From assembly GCF_002553505.1 (NCBI RefSeq), contig NZ_PDCP01000011.1, positions 1-64,000 on the forward strand: 64,000 nucleotides of DNA, in the 5' to 3' direction. The notes beneath the pieces are model-generated. The model worked only from the letters and a program-made list of their open reading frames with translations, searched no databases and was not told the origin of the DNA. The translations under genes and the position numbers were made by a program. Origin of the DNA: Mycolicibacterium agri. GTDB lineage: Bacteria > Actinomycetota > Actinomycetes > Mycobacteriales > Mycobacteriaceae. Shown in pieces: positions 32,332 through 40,807 of this stretch; within the stretch, counting starts at the first letter, position 1; every line of letters begins with the position of its first letter.

Positions 32332-33498
32332 TCAGCGTGCGAGGGCTGCGACGGCGGCGATCGCCTGGTCGATCTCGTCGTCGGTGTTGTAGTAGTGCGG
32401 GGAAAGCCGCACCAGCGGATGCACGCCGCGCTCGTCGAACTGATTGTGCTCGGGCACCGTGGTGCTGACGTTGATGCCCTGTCGTAACAGCGCATCCGCG
32501 ACGGCCTCGCTGTCGACGCCGGACACTTTCGCGGTCACGATCGCGCACTGTTCGCGTCCCAGGTCGTGCACGGTCACACCGTCGGTTTCGGCCAGCCCGC
32601 GTCGTAGCCGGGCGCCGAGGTCGCTGCTGCGCTGCGCGATGTTCGGCAGGCCAAAGTCGAGCGCCTGGCGCACCGCGACGCCGAGGCCGACGACGTTGAC
32701 GTAGCTGTTCTCCCACGTCTCGAACCGCTGAGCACCGTCGGCCCATGTGAACGATCGCCCGCCGGTCCAAGTGGCAGAACGGATCTCGGCGACAAACGGT
32801 TCGAGTCGCTGCAACGCGCGCGGGCCGGTGTAGAGGAAACCTGTGCCGCGTGGCCCGCGGAGGAACTTGCGGCCGGTTCCGGTCAACATGTCGGCACCGA
32901 TCGCCGTGACGTCGATCGGGAACTGCCCCACCGCTTGAGTCGCGTCGAGCAGATACAGGACGTCGGCGTCGTTGGCGATGCGTCCGACCTCGGCCGCCGG
33001 GTTGACCAGCCCGCCTGCGGTGGGAACCCAGGTCAGTCCGATCAGTTTGGTGCGCTCGTCGAGGAGGTCGGCCAGTGCGGCGACGTTGATCTGGCCGGTC
33101 TCGTCGTCGGGCACGACGACCACCTCGGCGCCGGTACGCTGCGAGACCTGAAGGTAGGCAAGCACATTGCTGCCGTACTCGCTGCGGCCGGTCAAGATGC
33201 GGTCGCCTGCTTTCAGCGGCACCGAATAGAACGCGGCGTTCCAGGCGTGGGTCGAGTTGTCGAACAACGCGATCTCGTCGGCGCGGGCGTTCAGCAACTC
33301 GGCGAGTGCCCGGTAGGTGTCGTCGATGCGGTCGGCGGAGGCGACGGCCGCCTCGTAGCCACCGATGTGGGCCTCGAGGTGCAACTGGTGCGTCATAGCC
33401 TCGATCGTCGGGTTGGCCAGTAGCGCGGCACCGGCGTTGTTGAGGTGATTGCGGTGAGCACATCCGGGGGTGAGCGCGCGCAGGGCGGCGATGTCCAT
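32332..33498 (-). CDS. class V aminotransferase/cysteine desulfurase-like PLP enzyme
   Basis: This 388-residue fold-type I PLP enzyme shows LNNAGAALLANPTIEAM at the start, YLLDATQAVGQFPIDV with the cofactor Asp and Gln, and TGTGRKFLRGPRGTGFLY with the Schiff-base Lys. It ends with RLSPHYYNTDDEIDQ. The architecture fits NifS/CsdA-like lyases and ergothioneine EgtE-like enzymes. No mobile-loop cysteine can be assigned as in true desulfurases, so substrate is open. It converges with the holin-like gene and diverges from the Fpg-like glycosylase 30 bp away. Confidence 0.87.
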   Translation of the reverse strand: MDIAALRALTPGCAHRNHLNNAGAALLANPTIEAMTHQLHLEAHIGGYEAAVASADRIDDTYRALAELLNARADEIALFDNSTHAWNAAFYSVPLKAGDRILTGRSEYGSNVLAYLQVSQRTGAEVVVVPDDETGQINVAALADLLDERTKLIGLTWVPTAGGLVNPAAEVGRIANDADVLYLLDATQAVGQFPIDVTAIGADMLTGTGRKFLRGPRGTGFLYTGPRALQRLEPFVAEIRSATWTGGRSFTWADGAQRFETWENSYVNVVGLGVAVRQALDFGLPNIAQRSSDLGARLRRGLAETDGVTVHDLGREQCAIVTAKVSGVDSEAVADALLRQGINVSTTVPEHNQFDERGVHPLVRLSPHYYNTDDEIDQAIAAVAALAR

Positions 33499-33527
33499 GC
33501 CGTGAGAGGTTAGGGCAGACTGGAGTC

Positions 33528-34391
33528 ATGCCGGAGTTACCCGAGGTCGAGGCCCTGGCCGACCACCTGCGTCGGCATGCCGTCGGCCTCACCGTCGGGC
33601 GCGTCGACGTGGCCGCGCTGTCCGTGTTGAAGACGTTCGACCCGCCGCTGACGGCGGTGCACGGCCAGGAGGTCGTCACCGCCAACAGGTGGGGCAAATA
33701 CCTGGGCCTGCAGGCCGGTGACCTGCACCTGATCACCCACTTGTCGCGGGCGGGATGGCTGCGCTGGTCCGACAGGCTCGCGGCGGGCCCGCTCAAACCG
33801 GGCAAGGGTCCGATCGCGCTGCGCGTGCACCTCGGCACCCCCGGTGAGGCGCCCGGGTTCGACCTCACCGAGGCGGGCACGCAGAAGCGGCTGGCGGTCT
33901 GGCTGGTCGACGATCCGGCGGAGGTTCCCGGGATCGCCGCGCTCGGGCCGGACGCCCTCGAGCTGACGCCCGAGGGCTTGTCCGACGTGCTGGCCGGGCA
34001 GAGCGGCCGGATCAAGACCGTGATCACCGACCAGAAGGTGATCGCCGGAATCGGCAACGCCTACAGCGACGAGATCCTGCACGTGGCCAAGCTGTCGCCG
34101 TTCGCGACCGCAGGTAAGTTGTCCGATGCGCAGCTATCGGCGCTGCACGACGCGATGATCTCGGTGCTCACCGACGCCGTGCAGCGCTCGGTCGGTCAGA
34201 AGGCCGCAACGCTGAAGGGCGAGAAGCGATCCGGTCTGCGCGTACACGCCCGCACCGGGTTACCCTGCCCGGTGTGCGGCGACACCGTGCGGGAAGTGTC
34301 GTTCGCGGACAAGTCTTTTCAGTACTGCCCGACCTGCCAGACCGGCGGCAAGGTGCTAGCCGACCGGCGGCTGTCGCGACTGCTCAAATGA
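33528..34391 (+). CDS. formamidopyrimidine/endonuclease VIII-family DNA glycosylase (Rv0944-like)
   Basis: The 287-residue glycosylase begins PELPEVE, with Pro 2 as nucleophile and Glu 3 as acid, so start choice is certain. The H2TH region (QKVIAGIGNAYSDEILHVAKLSP) and a C-terminal zinc finger (CPVCGDTVREVSF...YCPTCQ) are complete. It removes oxidised bases and cuts the abasic strand in base excision repair. It differs from standard Fpg in length and middle section and matches the extra mycobacterial member Rv0944, which lies at the same place. Confidence 0.9.
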   Translation: MPELPEVEALADHLRRHAVGLTVGRVDVAALSVLKTFDPPLTAVHGQEVVTANRWGKYLGLQAGDLHLITHLSRAGWLRWSDRLAAGPLKPGKGPIALRVHLGTPGEAPGFDLTEAGTQKRLAVWLVDDPAEVPGIAALGPDALELTPEGLSDVLAGQSGRIKTVITDQKVIAGIGNAYSDEILHVAKLSPFATAGKLSDAQLSALHDAMISVLTDAVQRSVGQKAATLKGEKRSGLRVHARTGLPCPVCGDTVREVSFADKSFQYCPTCQTGGKVLADRRLSRLLK

Positions 34392-34392
34392 G

Positions 34393-34956
34393 TCAGCAGT
34401 AGGACCGCGTCGCCGACTCCAACGCCTGCCGGTAGAGCGGATCCAGGTGCCTACCTGCGGCCACGGCATCGGTCGCCTGCTGCAACTCGACGCGACACGT
34501 CGGTGCGTGCAGTGAATTCCATTGCTGGGCAATCTCGTTGACCATCGTTTTGTTGTACCCGTCGATCTCCGTGCGCGATGCGGACAGGTCGGGCGCGGTG
34601 GTCGGGGCGCCGGCGGGATCGAACTTCCACTGCGCGAACCGTGAGTACTCGATGCCTTCGGTCGCGCCGATCTGGTCGGTAAAGACTCTGCGGACGTAAT
34701 TCGCGTCGATGCCGTGGGCGCTGGCGTCGGCGGCGACCGAATCGAGAACCTGATTGGCGCGCTGCGTATCGGTGATCGAGCCGCCGGTGAGCCATTTCGA
34801 TGCGGCCACCGGATCGGCGGTCGCCAGCCGCTGGGCGGCGGTGTCGACCAAGCGGTACAGCGGACTGTCCGCGGCCTGGGCGGTCGCGGGCATTGCGAGC
34901 AGGCCTGACAGCATTGAACCGGTCACCAGGAATGCAGCAGTTCGATTACGAGTCAT
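34393..34956 (-). CDS. secreted chorismate mutase (AroQ-gamma, Rv1885c-like)
   Basis: This 187-residue protein has a clear signal peptide (cut near TAQA/ADSP) and a helical mature domain very similar to exported M. tuberculosis chorismate mutase Rv1885c. Shared parts are LVDTAAQRLATADPVAASKW (catalytic Arg and Lys), YVRRVFTDQIGATEGIEYSRFAQWKFDP and PDLSASRTEID. Two cysteines near the C-terminus (PTCRVEL and the final RSYC) can form the known disulfide. It converts chorismate to prephenate outside the cytoplasm; why is unknown. It diverges from the SDR gene with only 26 bp between. The cytoplasmic enzyme is encoded at 42855. Confidence 0.92.
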   Translation of the reverse strand: MTRNRTAAFLVTGSMLSGLLAMPATAQAADSPLYRLVDTAAQRLATADPVAASKWLTGGSITDTQRANQVLDSVAADASAHGIDANYVRRVFTDQIGATEGIEYSRFAQWKFDPAGAPTTAPDLSASRTEIDGYNKTMVNEIAQQWNSLHAPTCRVELQQATDAVAAGRHLDPLYRQALESATRSYC

Positions 34957-34982
34957 GGGTACATCATGCTTACGCTGTCTGA

Positions 34983-35732
34983 GTGACTCGCCAGAAGATC
35001 TTGATCACCGGCGCCAGCTCCGGCCTCGGCGCAGGTATGGCCCGCATTTTCGCTTCCAAGGGATGCGACCTCGCGCTGTGCGCGCGACGCATTGACCGCC
35101 TCGAGGAACTCAAGGCAGAGCTGACCGAACGCAACCCCGGCATCAACGTCGCCATCGCGGCTCTCGACGTCAACGACCACGAGCAAGTGCCCAAGGTGTT
35201 CGCCGAGCTCTCCGACCAACTCGGCGGCATCGATCGCGTCATCGTCAACGCAGGGATCGGCAAGGGCGCGCCGCTGGGATCCGGCAAGCTCTACGCCAAC
35301 AAGCAGACGATCGAGACCAATCTGATCGCCGCACTGGTGCAAATCGAAACGGCCATCGAGATGTTCAAGAAATCCGGTGGCGGACATCTGGTGTTGGTGT
35401 CCTCGGTGCTGGGCAACAAGGGTGTGCCCGGCATCAAGACCGCGTATGCCGCCAGCAAGGCGGGTGTTTCGTCGCTGGGTGAGTCGTTGCGCGCCGAATA
35501 TCCAAGCGGCCCCATCAAAATCACAGTGCTCGAGCCCGGCTACATCGAATCGGAGATGACGGCCAGGTCGGCGTCGACGATGATGATGGTCGACAACGAA
35601 ACGGGCACAAGGAAGATGGTCGAGGCCATCGAGCGTGAAAAAGGTCGCGCCGTCGTGCCGTGGTGGCCGTGGGCGCCGCTGGTGCAGCTGTTAAAGGTGT
35701 TGCCGCCGCGGCTCACCAAACCTTTCGCGTAG
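34983..35732 (+). CDS. short-chain dehydrogenase/reductase (Rv0945-like)
   Basis: This 249-residue SDR has cofactor motif ITGASSGLGAGMA, NAG in VIVNAGIG, catalytic Ser in VLVSSVLG and YAASKAG. The C-terminal PWWPWAPLVQLLKVLP segment is hydrophobic and may touch membrane, as in related SDRs acting on lipids. The start is a GTG with TACGCT 6 nt upstream and no ribosome site. Its place between the glycosylase and pgi equals Rv0945. The substrate is unknown. Confidence 0.88.
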   Translation: MTRQKILITGASSGLGAGMARIFASKGCDLALCARRIDRLEELKAELTERNPGINVAIAALDVNDHEQVPKVFAELSDQLGGIDRVIVNAGIGKGAPLGSGKLYANKQTIETNLIAALVQIETAIEMFKKSGGGHLVLVSSVLGNKGVPGIKTAYAASKAGVSSLGESLRAEYPSGPIKITVLEPGYIESEMTARSASTMMMVDNETGTRKMVEAIEREKGRAVVPWWPWAPLVQLLKVLPPRLTKPFA

Positions 35733-35778
35733 GTCTGCTAGAGGTTTAGGGCTGCCTGGCTCGTGGTAGGCAGGTTGT

Positions 35779-36078
35779 ATGACCGTGAAAGTGAAGACCC
35801 TGCCCCCATTGTTCTTTGCGGGCGCTGCGGCAACCGCGATCGCGCTCGCACCGGCCGCCGCCGCTGAGCCGGCTCCGCCGTGTGTCAATCCTGATGGAAC
35901 GGCGTGTGAGGTCGCAGGTCCCGGTGGCGCCTCGGGCGAAGTTCCCGGTGGCGTTCAAGGTGGCGCCGGACCTGGAGGCGCCGCAGGCAGCCTGCCCGGC
36001 GGCGTGTTCGGTGAGGCCGGCCCCGGCGGAGCCAGCGGTTGCGTCCCAGGTTTCTGCACCACCATCCCCGCGCCGTAA
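35779..36078 (+). CDS. Gly/Pro-rich small secreted protein, copy A
   Basis: This is a 99-residue exported protein. The signal peptide covers about 28 residues (LAPAAAAEP). The mature chain holds CVNPDGTAC, three or four degenerate PGGASGEVPGGVQGG units, and CVPGFC before the end TIPAP. Four cysteines bracket a flexible Gly-rich centre. A paralogue with the same start, the same CVNxDGxxC motif and the same end (GGASGCIP...IPAP) follows at 36190. Unknown function; probably an exported structural or surface peptide. Confidence 0.75.
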   Translation: MTVKVKTLPPLFFAGAAATAIALAPAAAAEPAPPCVNPDGTACEVAGPGGASGEVPGGVQGGAGPGGAAGSLPGGVFGEAGPGGASGCVPGFCTTIPAP

Positions 36079-36189
36079 CCTGACCGCAGCAACGCGTAAC
36101 GCTGAGTGACAACCGAATACAAACGAACGCGGCAGCAGCGTCGGTGGGGCGTCGCTGCCGCGTTCGTCTATTCGTGGTAGACCAAGATC

Positions 36190-36555
36190 ATGGCGAAAAT
36201 CGCGCGACTGACCCCAATTTTGTTCGCCGGTGCCGCTGCCGCTGCGCTCGCCGTTGCTCCGGCCGCCTATGCCGACCCGCCGCCCCCGCCACCGTGCGTG
36301 AACGCCGACGGTTCGCCGTGCTCGGGCATTGCCAACATCAATGCGGGCGGCGCCGACATCAACGTCCCGTACGGGCCGAGCGGCACAGCTGATCGCGGCG
36401 GCGCGGGCGGATCGATCCCGTACGGCCCGTTCGGCAGCGCCGACGGCGGTGGCGCCAGCGGTGGCTTCTGGAACGGCCCGACCGGTTCCGCCAGCCGTGG
36501 TGGCGCGAGCGGCTGCATCCCGAATGTGGGCTGCCTGAGCATCCCGGCGCCCTAA
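36190..36555 (+). CDS. Gly/Pro-rich small secreted protein, copy B
   Basis: This 121-residue exported protein is paralogous to 35779-36078. After the signal peptide (ends APAAYA) come a short polyproline stretch, CVNADGSPCSG, then repeats of the form DRGGAGGSIPYGPFGSADGGG, and the end GGASGCIPNVGCLSIPAP. The four-cysteine frame and terminal PAP are the same as in copy A; the centre has expanded. A palindromic element (36571-36631) lies directly after its stop. Confidence 0.75.
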   Translation: MAKIARLTPILFAGAAAAALAVAPAAYADPPPPPPCVNADGSPCSGIANINAGGADINVPYGPSGTADRGGAGGSIPYGPFGSADGGGASGGFWNGPTGSASRGGASGCIPNVGCLSIPAP

Positions 36556-36570
36556 CTCCACTTCTCGATT

Positions 36571-36631
36571 CGCGAGACGGAATCCTCGTAGGACCCTTCT
36601 CGAACTTTCGCTGCTAGGACTCCGTCTCGCG
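36571..36631. repeat. intergenic palindromic element, CGCGAGACGGA type
   Basis: Sixteen-bp arms CGCGAGACGGAATCCT and AGGACTCCGTCTCGCG (15 of 16 paired) surround a 29-bp loop. It lies 15 bp after the secreted protein gene. It could act as a terminator and belongs by form to the other long palindromes of the window. Confidence 0.7.
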
Positions 36632-36680
36632 GGTGATCGCGGCCGGGTGTGCCGGTTTACTTGACGACTCGTTGGGTTTT

Positions 36681-36697
36681 TACAACAATCAGTTGTA
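36681..36697. promoter_or_regulatory. autoregulatory operator of the HTH gene
   Basis: TACAAC-AATCA-GTTGTA is a perfect 6+6 inverted repeat whose last base is the A of the ATG of the HTH gene. TTGACG at 36661 may be its -35. A repressor bound here would stop transcription or translation of the pair, so autoregulation by the HTH protein is likely. Confidence 0.55.
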
Positions 36698-36999
36698 TGA
36701 GTCCGGTGCGAAGGGGTGAAACGCTCCCCATCCATAATCGAATCGGTGTGTTACGCGCCGAACGGGGGATGACTCGGGCGCAGCTGGCGGAATTGATCAA
36801 CGTCAACCCGCAGACCGTCGGCGCGCTCGAGCGCGGAGACCACTATCCGAGCCTGGATCTGGCGTTCCGAATCTGCGATGTGTTCGGCCTGCCCGTCGAG
36901 GCGGTCTTCTCACGCAAACCCTTCGCGCCATTGTCCACCGAGCTCTACGCCCGAAACGATCGAGCACAAGGAGGCGCGCATGTCCGCCACGAACAGTGA
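36697..36999 (+). CDS. XRE-family helix-turn-helix regulator
   Basis: This is a 100-residue DNA-binding protein. The Cro/CI-type motif (IGVLRAERGMTRAQLAELIN, then VNPQTVGALERGDHYPSLDLAFRICDVFGLPVEAVF) fills residues about 14-65. It belongs to the small one-domain regulators paired with a membrane protein in many actinobacteria. The palindrome over its start codon points to autoregulation. It overlaps the next gene by 20 bp. Confidence 0.85.
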   Translation: MSPVRRGETLPIHNRIGVLRAERGMTRAQLAELINVNPQTVGALERGDHYPSLDLAFRICDVFGLPVEAVFSRKPFAPLSTELYARNDRAQGGAHVRHEQ

Positions 37000-37537
37000 A
37001 CCGACGATCCTCGACCGCTACGAGGACTTCCGGACCAGGCGCTTCCTGCGACACGAGGAAACGTATGCGAATGCGCTGCCGCGCTGGCGCACTCAGCACA
37101 GGCGGCGCATGCTCGTCGTCGGCATCGCGGCCTCACTGGGCCTGATGGCATGTGTGAGTGTGGTGTGCGCCTTCGGATTTCGGCAGGCCGCGCTGCTGTG
37201 GATACCGGCGACACTGGTGTTCTTCCCGATGTGGATCATGCTGCAGATCGCGTCGGGCAGGCAGGGCGATGCGCCACGGCGAACGCTCGACGAGTTCGAG
37301 CTGCAGCAGCGCAACAACGCGCGATCGATCGGTCTGGTCGTGACGCAGAACCTGATGCTGCTGCCGATCGGTTACCTGATCATCGCGTCGACGACCATGC
37401 GCGATGTCGACGCCAAAGCCGCGCTCGACATGGCCTACGCCGGCGGGCTGATGACGTTGGCCGTCTTGATGATCGGCGGCTGCCTACCCGTGATGATCCT
37501 GGGCTGGACCAGGCGCTCGGACGAGGTGACCGGTTAA
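36980..37537 (+). CDS. membrane protein paired with the HTH regulator
   Basis: This is a 185-residue protein with a charged N-terminal cytoplasmic part of about 45 residues and four hydrophobic segments. The ATG at 36980 has AAGGAGG 5 nt before it, inside the 3' end of the HTH gene, so the two are coupled. The arrangement (small XRE regulator, then four-helix membrane protein) is common and may sense or relieve envelope stress, but no function is proven. Its stop overlaps the pgi stop on the other strand by 4 bp. Confidence 0.75.
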   Translation: MSATNSEPTILDRYEDFRTRRFLRHEETYANALPRWRTQHRRRMLVVGIAASLGLMACVSVVCAFGFRQAALLWIPATLVFFPMWIMLQIASGRQGDAPRRTLDEFELQQRNNARSIGLVVTQNLMLLPIGYLIIASTTMRDVDAKAALDMAYAGGLMTLAVLMIGGCLPVMILGWTRRSDEVTG

Positions 37538-39201
37538 ACGGTGCGGCCGCGTTCGGCGCGATAGCGGCGCACCAGCGCGTCGGTCGAGCTGTCCGATTGC
37601 TTGGCGGGCGCGTCGTCGCCGGTGATGACCGGCAGCAGCGCCTTGGCCTGAGTCTTGCCCAGTTCCACACCCCACTGGTCGAACGAGTCGATACCCCAGA
37701 TGACGCCCTCGGTGAAGACCTGATGCTCGTAGAGTGCGATCAGCTGGCCGATCGTCGACGGCGTCAGCTGGGTGCCGAGAATCGACGTCGTCGGCCGGTT
37801 CCCCGGCATCACCTTGTGCGGCACCACATTTGGTGGTGTGCCCTCGGCGGCGATCTCCTCGGCCGTTTTGCCGAACGCCAACACCTGCGTCTGGGCGAAG
37901 AAGTTGCTCATCAACAGGTCGTGCATGCTGCCGGTGCCGTCGGCGGTGGCCAGATCGTCGGTGGGCTGGCTGAACCCGATGAAGTCGGCGGGTATCAACC
38001 GCGTGCCCTGGTGCAGCAGTTGGTAGAACGCGTGCTGCCCATTGGTTCCTGGCTCGCCCCAGAAGATTTCGCCGGTGTCGGTGGTGACGGGTGTGCCGTC
38101 GGCGCGCACCGATTTGCCGTTCGACTCCATCGTCAGCTGCTGCAGGTAGGCGGCGAAGCGGGCCATGTCGTTGGAATAGGGCAGCACAGCGCGTGACTGC
38201 GCGCCGAAGAAGTTGTTGTACCACAGGCCGATAAGGCCAAGCAGCGCAGGCGCATTCGCCTCCAGCGGTGCGGTGCGGAAGTGTTCGTCGACGATGTGGA
38301 AGCCGGCGAGGAACTCGGCGAACCGCTCCTTGCCGATCGCGGCCATCACCGAAAGGCCGATAGCCGAATCCACCGAGTAGCGGCCGCCGACCCAATCCCA
38401 GAAGCCGAACATGTTGTCGGTGTTGATGCCGAACTCGTCGACGAGCTTCTTGTTCGTCGACACCGCGACGAAGTGCTTGGACACCGCGGCGTCGCCGAGC
38501 GCATCAGTCAACCAGCGCCGCGCCGCCGTCGCGTTGGTCAGCGTTTCCAGCGTCGAGAACGTCTTCGACGCCACGATGAATAGCGTTGTGGCGGGGTCCA
38601 GCCCGTCGAGCTTGGCCACCAGGTCGGCGGGGTCGACGTTGGACACGAACCGGCAGGAGATGCCGGCGTCGACGTAGTGGCGCAGCGCGTCGTACACCAT
38701 CACCGGGCCGAGGTCGGAGCCACCGATGCCGATGTTGATGACGGTGGTGATGCGCTGGCCGGTCGCGCCGGTCCAGTCGCCGCTGCGCAACCGATCGGTG
38801 AACTCGCCCATCCGGTCCAGCACCTCGTGCACGTCCTTGACGACGTCCTGGCCGTCGACGACGAGCTCGGCGCCGCGGGGCTTACGCAACGCGGTGTGCA
38901 GCACTGCGCGGTCCTCGGAGGTGTTGATGTGCGCCCCGGAATACATCGCGTCGCGACGCTGTTCTAGATTCGCGGCTTTCGCGAGATCGACCAGCAAACT
39001 CAGCGTTTCGCGGGTGATCCGGTGCTTGCTGTAGTCGATGTAGAGGTCGCCGACGGTCAGCGCCAGTTCGGTGCCACGGGCGGGATCCTCGTCGAAAAGT
39101 TCGCGCAGGTGTTTGCCGCGGATCTGGTCATGGTGCCGCGCCAGGGCCTGCCATGCTGGAGTGGCCGTGATGTCGGAGATCTGCTGGATTTCGGCGGTCA
39201 T
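37534..39201 (-). CDS. pgi: glucose-6-phosphate isomerase
   Basis: The 555-residue enzyme interconverts glucose 6-phosphate and fructose 6-phosphate in the cytoplasm. It has [36 protein letters not shown] and the catalytic stretch [23 protein letters not shown]. The length and sequence match mycobacterial Pgi (Rv0946c position). The ATG start has TAGGGT six bases upstream and a weak GGAG between, so it may be translated from a very short leader. Fructose 6-phosphate made by the polyol pathway in this window would enter here. Confidence 0.96.
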   Translation of the reverse strand: MTAEIQQISDITATPAWQALARHHDQIRGKHLRELFDEDPARGTELALTVGDLYIDYSKHRITRETLSLLVDLAKAANLEQRRDAMYSGAHINTSEDRAVLHTALRKPRGAELVVDGQDVVKDVHEVLDRMGEFTDRLRSGDWTGATGQRITTVINIGIGGSDLGPVMVYDALRHYVDAGISCRFVSNVDPADLVAKLDGLDPATTLFIVASKTFSTLETLTNATAARRWLTDALGDAAVSKHFVAVSTNKKLVDEFGINTDNMFGFWDWVGGRYSVDSAIGLSVMAAIGKERFAEFLAGFHIVDEHFRTAPLEANAPALLGLIGLWYNNFFGAQSRAVLPYSNDMARFAAYLQQLTMESNGKSVRADGTPVTTDTGEIFWGEPGTNGQHAFYQLLHQGTRLIPADFIGFSQPTDDLATADGTGSMHDLLMSNFFAQTQVLAFGKTAEEIAAEGTPPNVVPHKVMPGNRPTTSILGTQLTPSTIGQLIALYEHQVFTEGVIWGIDSFDQWGVELGKTQAKALLPVITGDDAPAKQSDSSTDALVRRYRAERGRTV

Positions 39202-39250
39202 ACTCCGACCCTAATGCGGGGGGCTTGACCGAAGGAGTAAGAGAGAAGCT

Positions 39251-40699
39251 ATGGATACCACCGCGCTGTTGAAGTCAGTCCCCACCGGCATCTGGATCGG
39301 CGGTGAGGAGCGCGAGGGTTCGTCGACCTTCGACGTGCTCGACCCGTCCGACGACTCGGTCCTCACGTCGGTCGCGAACGCCACCCCCGAAGACGCCATC
39401 GCGGCACTGGATGCGGCCGCGGCGGCGCAGGCCAGCTGGGCGGCCACCCCGCCCCGTGAACGCGGCGAGGTGTTGCGCGCGGTGTTCGAGAAGATCACCG
39501 AGCACGCCGAAGACATCGCCACGCTGATGACGCTCGAGATGGGCAAGGTGCTGCCCGAGAGCATGGGCGAGGTCAAGTACGGCGCCGAGTTCTTCCGCTG
39601 GTTCGCCGAGGAGGCCGTGCGGATCCACGGTCGCTACACCCCGAGCCCCGCGGGTACCGGCCGCATCCTCGTCACCAAGCAACCCGTCGGGCCGTGCTAC
39701 GCGATCACCCCATGGAACTTCCCGCTGGCGATGGGCACCCGCAAGATCGGGCCCGCCGTGGCGGCGGGGTGCACGATGATCGTCAAGCCGGCGCAGGAGA
39801 CGCCGCTGACGATGCTGCTGCTGGCCAAGCTGATGGATGAGGCCGGCCTGCCCAAGGGCGTGCTGTCGGTGTTGCCGACGACCGATCCGGGTGGGGTCAC
39901 CACGGCGCTGATCGACGACGGGCGGCTGCGCAAGCTGACGTTCACCGGATCCACAGGCGTCGGCAAGGCACTGGCCAAGCAGGCCTCCGACGCGCTGCTG
40001 CGGCAGTCGATGGAGCTCGGCGGCAACGCGCCGTTCGTGGTGTTCGACGACGCCGACATCGACGCGGCCGTCGAAGGCGCGGTGCTGGCCAAGATGCGCA
40101 ACGGCGGCGAGGCGTGCACGGCCGCCAACCGCTTCCACATCGCCAACTCGGTACGCGACGAGTTCACCGAAAAGCTGGTCAAGCGGATGAGCGAGTTCAC
40201 GCTCGGCAAGGGCACCGACTCGTCGGCGACGCTCGGCCCGCTGATCAACGCCAAGCAGGTGGCCACGGTCTCCGATCTGGTGTCGGATGCGGTGTCGCGC
40301 GGCGCCAAGGTGGCGCTCGGCGGCGTCGCACCGGGCGGCCCGGGCAACTTCTACCCCGCCACCGTGCTGGCCGACGTGCCCGCCGACGCCCGCATTCTCA
40401 AGGAGGAGGTGTTCGGGCCGGTCGCGCCCATCACCGGCTTCGACACCGAGGAAGAGGGCCTGGCCGCCGCCAACGACACCGAATACGGGCTGGCCGCCTA
40501 CATCTACACCCGCGACCTCGACCGCGCGCTGCGCGTCGCCGAGGGCATCGAGTCCGGCATGGTGGGCGTCAACCGCGGCGTGATCTCCGACCCGGCCGCG
40601 CCGTTCGGCGGCGTGAAGGAGTCGGGCTTCGGCCGCGAGGGCGGCTTCGAGGGCATCGACGAGTACCTCGAGACGAAGTACATCGCGCTGACGAAGTAG
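39251..40699 (+). CDS. NAD(P)-dependent succinate-semialdehyde dehydrogenase-like aldehyde dehydrogenase
   Basis: This 482-residue aldehyde dehydrogenase has the cofactor fold FTGSTGVGKAL, catalytic Glu in MELGGNAP and catalytic Cys in GGEACTAANRF. It ends PFGGVKESGFGREGG..., the GabD signature. It oxidises succinate semialdehyde, or a close aldehyde, to the acid that enters the TCA cycle. GAAGGAG lies upstream of the ATG. Mycobacteria keep more than one GabD; this copy stands beside pgi, not in a GABA operon, so the physiological substrate is uncertain. Confidence 0.9.
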   Translation: MDTTALLKSVPTGIWIGGEEREGSSTFDVLDPSDDSVLTSVANATPEDAIAALDAAAAAQASWAATPPRERGEVLRAVFEKITEHAEDIATLMTLEMGKVLPESMGEVKYGAEFFRWFAEEAVRIHGRYTPSPAGTGRILVTKQPVGPCYAITPWNFPLAMGTRKIGPAVAAGCTMIVKPAQETPLTMLLLAKLMDEAGLPKGVLSVLPTTDPGGVTTALIDDGRLRKLTFTGSTGVGKALAKQASDALLRQSMELGGNAPFVVFDDADIDAAVEGAVLAKMRNGGEACTAANRFHIANSVRDEFTEKLVKRMSEFTLGKGTDSSATLGPLINAKQVATVSDLVSDAVSRGAKVALGGVAPGGPGNFYPATVLADVPADARILKEEVFGPVAPITGFDTEEEGLAAANDTEYGLAAYIYTRDLDRALRVAEGIESGMVGVNRGVISDPAAPFGGVKESGFGREGGFEGIDEYLETKYIALTK

Positions 40700-40730
40700 C
40701 GCATCTCAGGAGGCACTCAGGTCTCGCTGT

Positions 40731-40788
40731 CGAGCAGACGCAGAATCGCACCGACACGCCGTCGCTAATGCGATTCTGCGTCTGCTCG
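40731..40788. repeat. intergenic palindromic element with perfect 20-bp arms
   Basis: CGAGCAGACGCAGAATCGCA and its exact reverse complement enclose an 18-nt loop that begins CCGACACGCCG, the same core as in the element at 52180-52239. It lies between the aldehyde dehydrogenase and acyltransferase genes. A second element with related arms is at 63616-63678. Confidence 0.85.
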
Positions 40789-40807
40789 CGTTGGAAAGAT
40801 TTCACCG

